Shown: positions 6,993 through 14,303 of the stretch, one piece after another
How the letters are laid out: every line of letters begins with the position of its first letter
How positions within the stretch are numbered: position 1 is the first letter of the stretch
DNA from: Streptomyces sp.
GTDB taxonomy: Bacteria; Actinomycetota; Actinomycetes; Streptomycetales; Streptomycetaceae
Direction of reading: 5' to 3'
NCBI GenBank assembly: GCA_003519485.1
Contig: DOWQ01000484.1
Coordinates: forward strand, 1 to 18,839
DNA: 18,839 nt
Notes under the pieces: model-generated
Database searches by the model: none
Told to the model about the DNA's origin: nothing
The model's input: only the letters and a program-made list of their open reading frames with translations
Made by a program: the position numbers and the translations under genes

Positions 6993-8080
6993 TGCCACGC
7001 CGCACCGCGACGATGCTCGCTTCCACCCTGCTGCTGATCGCGCTGCTGTGCGCCGGTGTGCTGGTCCCGGTGCCGTATTCGAGGATGTCACCCGGCCCGA
7101 CCGTGAACACGCTCGAGGAGCACGGCGGCAAGCCGGTGCTGCAGATCTCCGGGCGGAAGACGTACCCGACGAACGGTCATCTCAATATGACCACCGTCCG
7201 GGTCACCAGCCCCGACTTCCGGATGAATCTCGTCAGCGCGGTGTACGGCTGGCTGTCCCGCGACGCCGTCGTTCCGCACAGCACGCTCTACCCGGACGGC
7301 CAGACCGCGGAGCAGGCCGACCAGGAGAACGCCGAGGAGTTCGACCAGTCGCAGGAGAGCGCCAAGGCCGCCGCGCTCAAGCAGTTGGAGATACCGGTGG
7401 CGACCCGGGTGGTCGTGGCCTCCGTCGTCAAGGACAGCCCCTCCGAGGACAAGCTCCACGCCGGCGATGTGATCAAGTCCGTGGACGGCACCGCCGTGAA
7501 GAAGCCGGGTGACGTCGCGAAGCTCGTGACGGAGCACCGGCCCGGCGAACGGGTGGACTTCTCCGTCGTCCCGGCGAAGAAGGCTGCGGCGGCGGAGAAG
7601 GCGGGCAAGCCGGAGCCGACGGCGACCGAGACCGTCACCGTCGCCACCGAGAAGGCGCCGGACGACGGGCGCGCCATCGTCGGCATCCAGGCCGGTACCG
7701 ATCACACATTCCCGTTCGACATCGACATCAAGCTGGCCGACGTCGGTGGGCCCAGCGCCGGACTGATGTTCGCACTCGGGATCGTCGACAAGCTGACCCC
7801 CGGGGCCATGACCGGCGGCGAGTTCGTGGCCGGCACCGGCACCATCGACGCCGAGGGCAAGGTCGGCCCGATCGGCGGCATCGGGATGAAGACCGTCGGC
7901 GCGCGGGAGAAGGGCGCCGAATTCTTCCTGACGCCCGAGGACAACTGCGCGGCCGCGGCCAAGGAGCTGCCGGAGGGCCTGACCCTGGTCAAGGTCGGCA
8001 CGATCGCCGACGCGGCGAAGTCCCTGAAGAAGATCAGCGACGGCGAGACGGCCGGGCTCCCCGGCTGCACGACGGGCTGA
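6992..8080 (+). CDS. PDZ and Lon-like (S16) serine protease, YlbL family
   Basis: This is a 362-residue membrane-anchored protease of the YlbL type. ATG 6992 gives the basic MPRR followed by a hydrophobic segment at about 7-27 (LASTLLLIALLCAGVLV), which is a signal anchor placing the rest outside the membrane. A PDZ domain covers about residues 130-195 (VVASVVKDSPSEDKLHAGDVIKSVDG). A Lon-type proteolytic domain follows: GGPSAGLMFALGI with nucleophile Ser255, and GGIGMKTVGA with Lys300, giving the Ser-Lys dyad. The Glu/Gln/Ala-rich stretch at 105-130 resembles a coiled linker. Both catalytic residues are present, so it should be active. The open frame extends to 6917, but the signal anchor argues for 6992. 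It converges with the PPA1309 gene. Confidence 0.92.
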   Translation: MPRRTATMLASTLLLIALLCAGVLVPVPYSRMSPGPTVNTLEEHGGKPVLQISGRKTYPTNGHLNMTTVRVTSPDFRMNLVSAVYGWLSRDAVVPHSTLYPDGQTAEQADQENAEEFDQSQESAKAAALKQLEIPVATRVVVASVVKDSPSEDKLHAGDVIKSVDGTAVKKPGDVAKLVTEHRPGERVDFSVVPAKKAAAAEKAGKPEPTATETVTVATEKAPDDGRAIVGIQAGTDHTFPFDIDIKLADVGGPSAGLMFALGIVDKLTPGAMTGGEFVAGTGTIDAEGKVGPIGGIGMKTVGAREKGAEFFLTPEDNCAAAAKELPEGLTLVKVGTIADAAKSLKKISDGETAGLPGCTTG

Positions 8081-8129
8081 ACCGCCTCCGGGACGCACCC
8101 GGTCGCCGCCACTGCCGCTGCCGCCGCCG

Positions 8130-8735
8130 TTACTCCGCGAAGGTGGCAGAGAGCGCCTCGGCCAGCCCGGGCACCAGGCCCGCTCCCGTGAGCACCTCGG
8201 TCGCCGCGTCCTTCTCGCGCAGCCGCAGTGCGGACTCACGGGTGCCGTCCCGCAGCACCGCGACCGTCATCCGGACCTCCTGACGGTCCGGGTGCTCCGC
8301 GACCCACTGCGTCAGCTGCTCCTCGTCGAGCCCGTCCGGTACGGACGACTCAGCCGACGGCGGCAGCATCAGCCGTTCCACCGTCATGGCGCAGCCGGCC
8401 ACCGCGTCGGGCCAGGCGATGGTGCCGAGGAATTCGTCGAGCGGGGCGCCGGCCGGAAGTTCGTCCTGCTCCACCGGAGTGAGTGTGGACGTCTCGGTGT
8501 CGTCGGTCAGCCCGAGCTGGCCGGCCAGGTCCGGTTCCTCGGTCAGCAGCCGCTCGGTGTCGACGAGGGCGAAGAGCCGGGCGGGCTGGTCCCAGCCGAG
8601 CGTGGCGGCGTACTCGTCGATCTCGAGCACGGCACGGGTGAGGGGATTCGCGGCGATGGGGTCCGTGCCGGTACCCGTGGCGGGTTCGGAGGACTCGGGG
8701 CCGGTCGGTGAGGAGGGCGAGGAGGACATGGTCAA
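8130..8735 (-). CDS. PPA1309 family protein, TTG start
   Basis: This is a 201-residue actinobacterial protein of the PPA1309 family, whose function is unknown. The start is decided by the ribosome binding site: AGGAGG at 8748-8743 is 7 bases from TTG 8735 but 13 bases from ATG 8729, so TTG is preferred. The first 25 residues are Ser/Pro/Gly/Thr-rich. The conserved part follows: LTRAVLEIDEYAATLGWDQP, then PARLFALVDTERLL, then IAWPDAVAGCAMTVERLMLP, and ALRLREKD near the end. No signal or membrane segment is visible. It converges with the PDZ protease and diverges from the UPF0182 gene. Confidence 0.88.
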   Translation of the reverse strand: MTMSSSPSSPTGPESSEPATGTGTDPIAANPLTRAVLEIDEYAATLGWDQPARLFALVDTERLLTEEPDLAGQLGLTDDTETSTLTPVEQDELPAGAPLDEFLGTIAWPDAVAGCAMTVERLMLPPSAESSVPDGLDEEQLTQWVAEHPDRQEVRMTVAVLRDGTRESALRLREKDAATEVLTGAGLVPGLAEALSATFAE

Positions 8736-8778
8736 TATCTTGCCTCCTTCGTGACCGGAAACGGGAACTGGGTAAAGC

Positions 8779-8809
8779 TTGAGTAAGTTGCATGAGTGGG
8801 TCCTACTAT
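8779..8809 (+). promoter_or_regulatory. Sigma70-like promoter for the UPF0182 gene
   Basis: TTGAGT at 8779-8784 and TACTAT at 8804-8809 are 19 bases apart; the -10 is very good and the spacing long. Transcription from about 8816 would exclude the upstream ATG at 8792 and supports the start at 8867. Confidence 0.5.
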
Positions 8810-8843
8810 CCCTGGGCCCGTTTCATCCGATCGCGAATCTTCG

Positions 8844-8855
8844 AGGTGCGCACCT
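8844..8855. promoter_or_regulatory. Perfect 12-bp palindrome in the UPF0182 leader
   Basis: AGGTGCGCACCT is a perfect palindrome lying 12 bases before ATG 8867 and downstream of the predicted -10. It could be an operator or could affect ribosome access. No factor is assigned. Confidence 0.4.
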
Positions 8856-8866
8856 TGGCTTTCCAG

Positions 8867-11800
8867 ATGCCGGACCGCGGCGGAGGCCCGACCGGGCCGC
8901 GGATCAGAGTCGGCCGGCCGTCCCGGCGTTCCAGGACCATGCTCATGACATTGGGGGCGCTGGCCGTACTGGCCATGGTGTTCGTCATGTTCGCCGGGTT
9001 CTGGACGGACTGGCTCTGGTATCGGTCGGTCGAGTATTCCTCCGTCTTCACCACCACCCTGTGGACCAAGATCGCTCTGTTCTTCGTCTTCGGCCTCCTG
9101 ATGGCCGCGGCCGTGGGCCTCAACATCTGGCTGGCGCACCGGATGCGGCCGCCGCTCAGCGCGATGTCGCTGGAGCAGCAGAGCCTGGACCGCTACCGGA
9201 TGAGCATCGCCCCGTACAAGAAGTGGGTGCTGCTCGCCGTCACCGCGCTGGTGGGGCTGATCACCGGTGCTTCCGCGGCCGCTCAGTGGCGCACCTGGCT
9301 CATGTGGGTCAACGGCGTGCCGTTCGGCACGACGGACGCGCAGTTCGGCAAGGACGTGTCGTTCTACGCGTTCGACCTGCCCTGGTTCCGCTTCCTGCTG
9401 GCCTTCGGCTTCGCGACGGTCGTGCTGTCCCTGATCGCCGCCGCGCTGGTGCACTACCTGTACGGCGGACTGCGCGTCAGCAGCCCGGGCGCCAAGGCGA
9501 CCGGTGCGGCGACCGGGCACCTTTCGGTGCTCCTCGGCGTGTTCGTCGCGCTCAAGGCGGTGGCCTACTGGCTCGACCGCTACGGGCTGGCGGTGAAGTC
9601 CAGTGACCTGAAGTCGACGGACAACTGGACGGGCCTGAAGTACGTCGACGCGAACGCGTACCTGCCGGCGAAGACGATCCTCTTCTGCATCGCCGCCATC
9701 TGCGCCGTGCTGTTCTTCGCCACCCTGTGGCGGCGCACCTGGCAGCTGCCGGTCATCGGCTTCGGCCTGATGGTGCTCTCCGCCATCCTGATCGGCGGGC
9801 TGTACCCCGCGATCGTGCAGAAGTTCCAGGTCCAGCCGAACGAGCAGGCCAAGGAAACTCCGTACATCAAGAAGAACATCGACGCCACGCGCAAGGCGTA
9901 CGGCATCGACAACGCCGAGGTGAAGAACTACTCGGGCGAGACGAAGGACGGCGTCGAGGCGGCGGAGCTGCGCGCGGACGCCGACGACGCGGCCAGCTAC
10001 CGGCTGATCGACCCGAACGTCGTCTCCCCGACCTTCCAGCAGCTCCAGCAGGAGCGGAGCTACTACCAGTTCCCCGACACGCTGGACGTCGACCGTTACA
10101 AGGACGCCGACGGCAAGGAGCAGGACACCGTCATCGGCCTGCGCGAGCTGGACATCGAGGGCGTCCCCGAGCGCAACTGGATCAACGACCACTTCAAGTA
10201 CACGCACGGGTACGGAGCCATCGCGGCCAAGGGCACCGCTCCCGACCCGAACGCGGACCCGGCGGGTTCGCCGGACTTCACCGAGGCGGGCCTGCCCACC
10301 AAGGGCCAGCTCGGCGACTACGAGCAGCGGATCTACTACGGCGAGAAGACCCAGCAGTACTCGATCGTCGGTGGCCCGCAGAAGGAGCTCGACTACGAGG
10401 AGAACGGCGAGAAGACCACCAGCTACAAGGGTGACAGCGGCGTCAACCTCGACAACCCGGTGAACCGCGCGGCGTACGCCGTGTCGTTCAGCGAGCCGCA
10501 GATCCTCTACTCGGGGGCCATCGGCGAGGGCTCGCGGATCCTCTACAACCGCACCCCGAAGGAGCGCGTCGAGGCGGTCGCCCCGTGGCTGACCATCGAC
10601 GGCGACGCCTACCCGGCGGTGGTCGACGGCCGCGTGAAGTGGATCGTGGACGCGTACACCACGACCAACGGCTACCCCTACGCCTCGCGTACGACGCTGG
10701 GGGACACCACGGCCGACTCGCTGACCGACAACCAGCGGACGGTCGTCGCGCAGCAGAACCAGGTCAACTACATCCGCAACTCGGTGAAGGCCACGGTCGA
10801 CGCCTATGACGGCTCCGTCGACCTCTTCGAGTGGGACACCGAGGACCCGGTCCTCAAGACCTGGATGAAGGCCTTCCCCGGGACGGTGACGGACCGGGAC
10901 AAGATCGACCAGGACCTCATGGACCACCTGCGGTACCCGCAGGACCTGTTCAAGGTCCAGCGTGAGCTGCTGACCCGCTATCACGTCACCGACGCCGCGC
11001 AGTTCTACAGCGGCTCCGACGCCTGGCAGGTGCCGGACGACCCGACGAACAAGGACTCCGGCTCCGTCCCGCCGTACTACCTGAGCCTGCAGATGCCGGA
11101 CAGGGCGGAGCAGAACTTCTCGCTGACGACGACCTTCACGCCGATCGGACGCCCCAACCTCGGGGCGTTCATGGCGGTCGACGCGGACGCCTCGAGCAAG
11201 AGTTACGGCACCATCGACCTGCTACGGGTGACGTCCAACGTGCCCGGCCCGCAACAGGTGCAGAGCGAGCTCAACGGTGACCCGGACGTCGCCGAGTTCG
11301 TCCGGAACCTCAGGGGCACCGACTCCGACATCGAGTACGGCAACCTGCTGACCGTGCCGCTCAACGGGGCGTTCCTCTACATCGAGCCGGTGTACGTCCG
11401 CGGTGGCAACGCCAACTACCCGCTGCTCAAGAAGGTGGGCGTCTCGTACGGCAATGAGACGACCTTCGAGAACAACCTGGGCGAGGCCCTGAACAAGGTC
11501 TTCGGCGTGGAGGGCGACGACACCACCGAGCCGCCGCCCGGGGAAGAGGACACCACCGAGCCCCCGGCACCCGGAGGCGACAGCCTGCAGGAGGCGCTCG
11601 CCGACGCCGCGAAGGCCTTCGAGGAGGGCGAGGCGGCGCTCAAGGACCAGGACTGGACGGCCTACGGGCAGGCGCAGGAGGATCTGCGCGACGCGCTGCG
11701 GCGGGCCGCCGAGGCCGAAGAGGCGGCGGGCGACAACAAGTCCGGCGACAAGCCGGGCGACAAGGCCGGCGACGCCAAGCCGGGCGACGGCAAGGCCGAC

Positions 11801-11890
11801 GCGGAGAAGACCGCGGACACGTCGGGCGGCAGGGCCGACGGTGCCGACGGGGCCGACAAGATCACGACAGGCGACCGACAAGGCGGCTGA
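8867..11890 (+). CDS. UPF0182 family large membrane protein
   Basis: This is a 1007-residue UPF0182 protein (function unknown, widespread in actinobacteria). The frame is open from ATG 8792, but ATG 8867 gives the family-typical MPDRGGGPTGPRIRVGRPSR and lies downstream of a good promoter. Seven membrane segments are visible in the first 320 residues, at about 25-50, 68-90, 119-139, 173-200, 218-236, 269-288 and 294-315. A large, mainly polar and probably extracytoplasmic domain follows (for example GAIGEGSRILYNRTP and FLYIEPVYVRGG). The last 120 residues are low complexity: two DTTEPP repeats, an Ala/Glu-rich helix (FEEGEAALKDQDWTAYGQAQ), then a Lys/Gly/Asp tail. No Shine-Dalgarno is evident before 8867. 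The initiator tRNA follows 44 bases after the stop. Confidence 0.93.
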   Translation: MPDRGGGPTGPRIRVGRPSRRSRTMLMTLGALAVLAMVFVMFAGFWTDWLWYRSVEYSSVFTTTLWTKIALFFVFGLLMAAAVGLNIWLAHRMRPPLSAMSLEQQSLDRYRMSIAPYKKWVLLAVTALVGLITGASAAAQWRTWLMWVNGVPFGTTDAQFGKDVSFYAFDLPWFRFLLAFGFATVVLSLIAAALVHYLYGGLRVSSPGAKATGAATGHLSVLLGVFVALKAVAYWLDRYGLAVKSSDLKSTDNWTGLKYVDANAYLPAKTILFCIAAICAVLFFATLWRRTWQLPVIGFGLMVLSAILIGGLYPAIVQKFQVQPNEQAKETPYIKKNIDATRKAYGIDNAEVKNYSGETKDGVEAAELRADADDAASYRLIDPNVVSPTFQQLQQERSYYQFPDTLDVDRYKDADGKEQDTVIGLRELDIEGVPERNWINDHFKYTHGYGAIAAKGTAPDPNADPAGSPDFTEAGLPTKGQLGDYEQRIYYGEKTQQYSIVGGPQKELDYEENGEKTTSYKGDSGVNLDNPVNRAAYAVSFSEPQILYSGAIGEGSRILYNRTPKERVEAVAPWLTIDGDAYPAVVDGRVKWIVDAYTTTNGYPYASRTTLGDTTADSLTDNQRTVVAQQNQVNYIRNSVKATVDAYDGSVDLFEWDTEDPVLKTWMKAFPGTVTDRDKIDQDLMDHLRYPQDLFKVQRELLTRYHVTDAAQFYSGSDAWQVPDDPTNKDSGSVPPYYLSLQMPDRAEQNFSLTTTFTPIGRPNLGAFMAVDADASSKSYGTIDLLRVTSNVPGPQQVQSELNGDPDVAEFVRNLRGTDSDIEYGNLLTVPLNGAFLYIEPVYVRGGNANYPLLKKVGVSYGNETTFENNLGEALNKVFGVEGDDTTEPPPGEEDTTEPPAPGGDSLQEALADAAKAFEEGEAALKDQDWTAYGQAQEDLRDALRRAAEAEEAAGDNKSGDKPGDKAGDAKPGDGKADAEKTADTSGGRADGADGADKITTGDRQGG
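11729..11803 (+). repeat. In-gene repeat coding GDK/PGDK units in the UPF0182 tail
   Basis: Repeats of GGCGAC-AAG and CCGGGCGAC encode GDNKSGDKPGDKAGDAKPGDGK. Such DNA is prone to length change between strains. It lies outside the membrane and core domain. Confidence 0.6.
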
Positions 11891-11914
11891 CCAGGCACCA
11901 TCCCCGCGCCGTGC

Positions 11915-11920
11915 TAGAGT
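11915..11920 (+). promoter_or_regulatory. -10-like box upstream of tRNA-fMet
   Basis: TAGAGT lies 15 bases before the mature tRNA 5' end, in the gap after the UPF0182 stop. No convincing -35 is seen at the correct distance. Confidence 0.35.
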
Positions 11921-11934
11921 TATGAACACAACGG

Positions 11935-12008
11935 CGCGGGGTGGAGCAGCTCGGTAGCTCGCTGGGCTCATAACCCAGAGGTCGCAGGTTCAAATCCTGT
12001 CCCCGCTA
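11935..12008 (+). tRNA. Initiator tRNA-Met (CAT)
   Basis: This is a 74-base tRNA without encoded CCA. The acceptor CGCGGGG (11935-11941) pairs with CCCCGCT (12001-12007) except for position 1-72, which is an unpaired C-U. The anticodon loop is CTCATAA in a stem with three consecutive G-C pairs (CTGGG/CCCAG). The T-arm is GCAGG-TTCAAAT-CCTGT. The unpaired 1-72 end and the GGG:CCC anticodon stem are the hallmarks of initiator tRNA, so this is fMet rather than elongator Met. The last 45 bases of the gene and one flanking base are repeated at 17612-17657. Confidence 0.96.
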
Positions 12009-12009
12009 C
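11964..12009 (+). repeat. 46-bp direct repeat, copy 1 (putative att site within tRNA-fMet)
   Basis: The sequence from GGGCTCATAACCC to CCCCGCTAC matches 17612-17657 at 45 of 46 positions (G at 11981 against A at 17629). It covers the anticodon arm to the 3' end of the tRNA. Such tRNA 3'-end repeats are classic attL/attR pairs of integrative elements. Confidence 0.9.
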
Positions 12010-12013
12010 AAAT

Positions 12014-12041
12014 GTCAGGCCCGGTTTCGACCGGGTCTGAC
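12014..12041 (+). terminator. Strong hairpin after tRNA-fMet
   Basis: The arms GTCAGGCCCGGT (12014-12025) and ACCGGGTCTGAC (12030-12041) pair over 12 positions (one G-T) with a TTCG loop, 5 bases after the tRNA. This would terminate tRNA transcription. Confidence 0.8.
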
Positions 12042-12086
12042 GCCATTTCTGAGCCTTCCTCGTCCTCGGTGTGTACGAGTTTGCGT

Positions 12087-13544
12087 CTGGCGCTTGAGCA
12101 GCTTGATCTTGTTGTTCACGCCTTCGGTGGCACCGTTGCTGTCGGGCAGGGTCAGGCCCGCCTGGACTGCGGCCCGGTCCCTGTCCAGGCCGTGGATGAA
12201 GGAGTGGAGGGCGGGCAGGTCGTCGGCGGTCGCGGCATTGATCCACTGTTGGAGGTGCTCGCCGTCGCGTTCGGCGAGCAAGCGGGCGAAGACGGCGACA
12301 TGACCGGCCAGGGCGGTCATCTGTGGACAGGCGGCGGTCAACTTCTCGCGGTGCGCGCGCCGCTGGTCGGTGAGGCGTTCGGGGGCGGTCATGATCCAGG
12401 CGGTGAGGCGGCGTATGGACGGGACGGGTATCGGGTCCTCGGCACGGCCCTGGTTGAGGTAGCGCACCAGCAGGTTGGCGCTGCCGGTGTAACCCATCGC
12501 CCGGATCTCGGCCAGCAGAATGGTGGTCGCCACCCAGCCCGCGGCGCGGCGTATGCGCAGGTGGTCACGGTAGGGGTCGACCAGGCAGGCCGGGGCGGAC
12601 GTACGAGCTCTGCCGCGTCGACGACGCGGGCGTAGCGCTTGACGGTGTTCAGCGCGAGCCTGAGTCGCCGAGCGGTCTCCAGTAGTCCGGCCCCCTGGGC
12701 CAGTAGCGTGTGGACGGCAGCGTGCCGCTGCAGGGTGTGCTCGTTGCGGGAGCCGGGCTCGGCGTGCTGGGGTGCGGCGCGCCAGCAGGATGCGTGGGCG
12801 GTCACGGTCTTCTCGGCGGCCTTGCCGAAGGTGTTCCACAGGTGCCAGCGGTCGCTGACCTGGACGGCGTCGGGCAGCGCGTCGGCGACGGCCTGGGCGT
12901 AGGAGGCCGAGCCGTCCCGGCACACCACCTCCACCTGCGGGTGCTCGCGCAGCCAGGCGGCCAGGGTGTCGGCCTTGTGGTCCGGCAGGACGCCGACCAT
13001 CCGGTGGGTGAGCGCGTCGATCAGGATCGTGGCGTAGCGGTGCCCGCGTCGCAGCGCGAAGTCGTCCACGCCCGGCACCCTCGGCACCGGCAGTTGCGGG
13101 ACGGGCAGGGCCATCAGGCCGTGCAGCAGCGTGGCCCAGCTGACCTGCTGGTGCAGCATCGCGAGCAGGTGGGCCCCGGCCTTGCCGACCAGAGCGACCG
13201 CGACGGCGTCCAGGACCCGCTGCAGCGCCGGGGTCCGCCGCTGATATCGCACCGTCAGACCATCGATCTGCTCAGCGAAGGTGGCCTGCGGACAGGCGGG
13301 GTTCTCGCAGTACAGGCGGCGTACCGACAGGTTGATCACGACCGGTCGGCCGCCCACCGCCGGCGACATGCCGCACATAGCGACTGTGCTCCCACGCCCA
13401 AGCCTGCCCGCAGTCCGGACAGGCGACCGAGACGCCGTCACGGGTCCGCGCAGAGATCCCCACCACCCCCGCGCCGGCCTCCAGACCCTCGACCCGCACC
13501 GCGGCCAACTGCGGCAATAGAGACTCCGACTCGACCTCGTACAC
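12087..13544 (-). pseudogene. ISL3 family transposase, two frame changes and a lost C-terminus
   Basis: The transposase is split over two frames. The N-terminus (likely GTG 13544) carries the zinc-finger start VACPDCGQ and HSRYVRHV. The frame changes between about 13345 and 13366; the middle part carries VGGRPVVINLSVRRLYC, ENPACP (second zinc pair), VDDFALRRGHRYATILID and VVCRDGSASY, the DDE-type core. It changes back near 12583-12605, and the C-terminus has VDPYRDHLRIRR, LLAEIRAMGYTGSANLL and the last catalytic block DSNGATEGVNNKIKLLKRQ. The first change fits a 1-base gain or a 2- or 5-base loss; the second fits a 1-base loss. Homology ends at 12087, and the usual last residues after KRQ are absent. 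No slippery heptamer is visible, so decay is more likely than programmed frameshifting. Confidence 0.88.
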
Positions 13545-13626
13545 ACGTCCAGCCTGCAACCAAATTGACGAGCCGTCACGAGTGCGCGCAGTACCGATCA
13601 CCGACTACGGAAATCTTGTAAGAGCC
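12087..13626 (-). mobile_element. ISL3-family insertion sequence, degenerate
   Basis: An ISL3-family transposase relic runs on the minus strand. At the 5' side of the gene, the outer end reads GGCTCTTACAAGATTTCC (minus strand, 13626-13609), which resembles ISL3-family terminal repeats as I recall them. No matching inverted copy is visible at the tRNA side, and transposase homology stops at 12087, so that end appears lost. It abuts the start of an IS256 remnant. Confidence 0.75.
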
Positions 13627-14127
13627 AAACGTTCGGTGTAACTCCCGATCATGGAAGATGCATCGATGACCAGCAACAACGTGACCGAGCCCGAGAATGT
13701 CGAGGCGGCCGAGCCGCTGTCGGCCAAGTCCGTGGACGACCAGCTGATCGACGAGCTGGTGGGCGGGCCCAGGCCGAGGGCCTGCAGCTGGCCGGCGAGG
13801 GCGGGCTGCTGCAGCAGCTGACCAAGCGGTTCTGGAGTCCGCCCTCGAGGGCGAGATCACCGACCACCTCGGTTATGACAAACGCGATCCGTCCGGGAAG
13901 AACAAGCACGATTCGTCCGGGAAGATGGGTGGCAACTCCCCCAACGGCACTCGTACCAAGGCGGTACTGCCCGACGTCGGGCCCGTGGAGATATCTGTTC
14001 CCCGCGACCGCGAGGGCAGCTTCGAGCCGAAGATCGTCCGTAAGCGGCAGAAGCGCCTGTCCGGCGTGAACGAGATGGTCATCTCGCTCGCCGCGAGGGG
14101 CCTGACGACCGGTGAGGTCCAGGCCCA
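13627..14127 (+). pseudogene. IS256 family transposase, N-terminal remnant
   Basis: The homologous frame starts at ATG 13651 or ATG 13666 (MTSNNVTEPENVEAAEPLS). It reads through DDQLIDELVG, then needs a 1-base correction near 13762-13767 (GGCGGG for GGCCGGG) to continue as RAQAEGLQLAGEGGLLQQL, and another near 13829-13832 to continue as LESALEGEITDHLGYDK. It then runs through VEISVPRDREGSFEPKIV and ISLAARGLTTGEVQAH and ends abruptly at about 14127, where foreign sequence begins. The DDE catalytic region is missing, so it cannot be active. An imperfect 24-base duplication at 13880-13927 repeats the DPSGK segment. The 5' end, TTCGGTGTAACTCCC, resembles an IS256-type terminal repeat. Confidence 0.88.
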
Positions 14128-14303
14128 CCCGGCGCGGTGGTCGGGTTCTCCGGGGTCCTTAGGGTCGCGGTGGCCAGTTCGCCGTCCAGCAGCAGGACGC
14201 GGGTCCAGGCCAGCAGGTCGATCGCTGTGAGGCTGAGTTCGAGCCAGACGGCGTTGATGCTGAAGTGGCGGGAGGGGAAGCGGCCGAATCCGGTGGTTTT
14301 GCC
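14128..14303 (-). pseudogene. IS1380 family transposase, C-terminal scrap
   Basis: On the minus strand one frame reads FGRFPSRHFSINAVWLELS followed by TAIDLLAWTRVLLLDGELAT, which matches the conserved C-terminal region of IS1380-family DDE transposases. Homology fades after LDGELATA (about 14165), and the expected EPKRLRYRLLH tail is not present. The fragment has no start codon and is bounded by IS256 DNA on one side and the alpha/beta-hydrolase relic on the other. It is a piece left by deletion or recombination. Confidence 0.75.

Noticed and set aside
4684..7131. 815-codon minus-strand open frame
   Set aside because: It lies opposite the SDR, moaE, small membrane protein and PDZ genes, has no domain, and is a shadow caused by GC-rich codon bias.
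8792..8866. ATG 8792 as start of the UPF0182 protein
   Set aside because: It lies upstream of the predicted transcription start, has no ribosome binding site, and adds 25 residues not typical of the family.
8732..10984. 750-codon minus-strand open frame
   Set aside because: Antisense to the UPF0182 gene; the Val/Arg/Leu-rich translation shows no motifs and no ribosome binding site.
11729..11803. CRISPR-like repeat array
   Set aside because: The repeats are short, in frame and coding (GDK/PGDK units), with no spacers. No CRISPR array is seen anywhere in the window.
11968..12246. ORF ending in GTGFEPATSGL across the tRNA
   Set aside because: The C-terminus is the tRNA read backwards, and its upstream part is a shadow of the ISL3 relic. 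Only a possible integrase scar at 12010-12086 is kept as a hypothesis.
12087..13544. Programmed frameshifting in the ISL3 transposase
   Set aside because: No slippery heptamer at either site, two opposite changes, and loss of the C-terminus all point to decay.
12389..13579. 396-codon frame as an intact transposase
   Set aside because: Its first 70 and last 55 codons are out of the homologous frame; only the middle matches ISL3 transposase.
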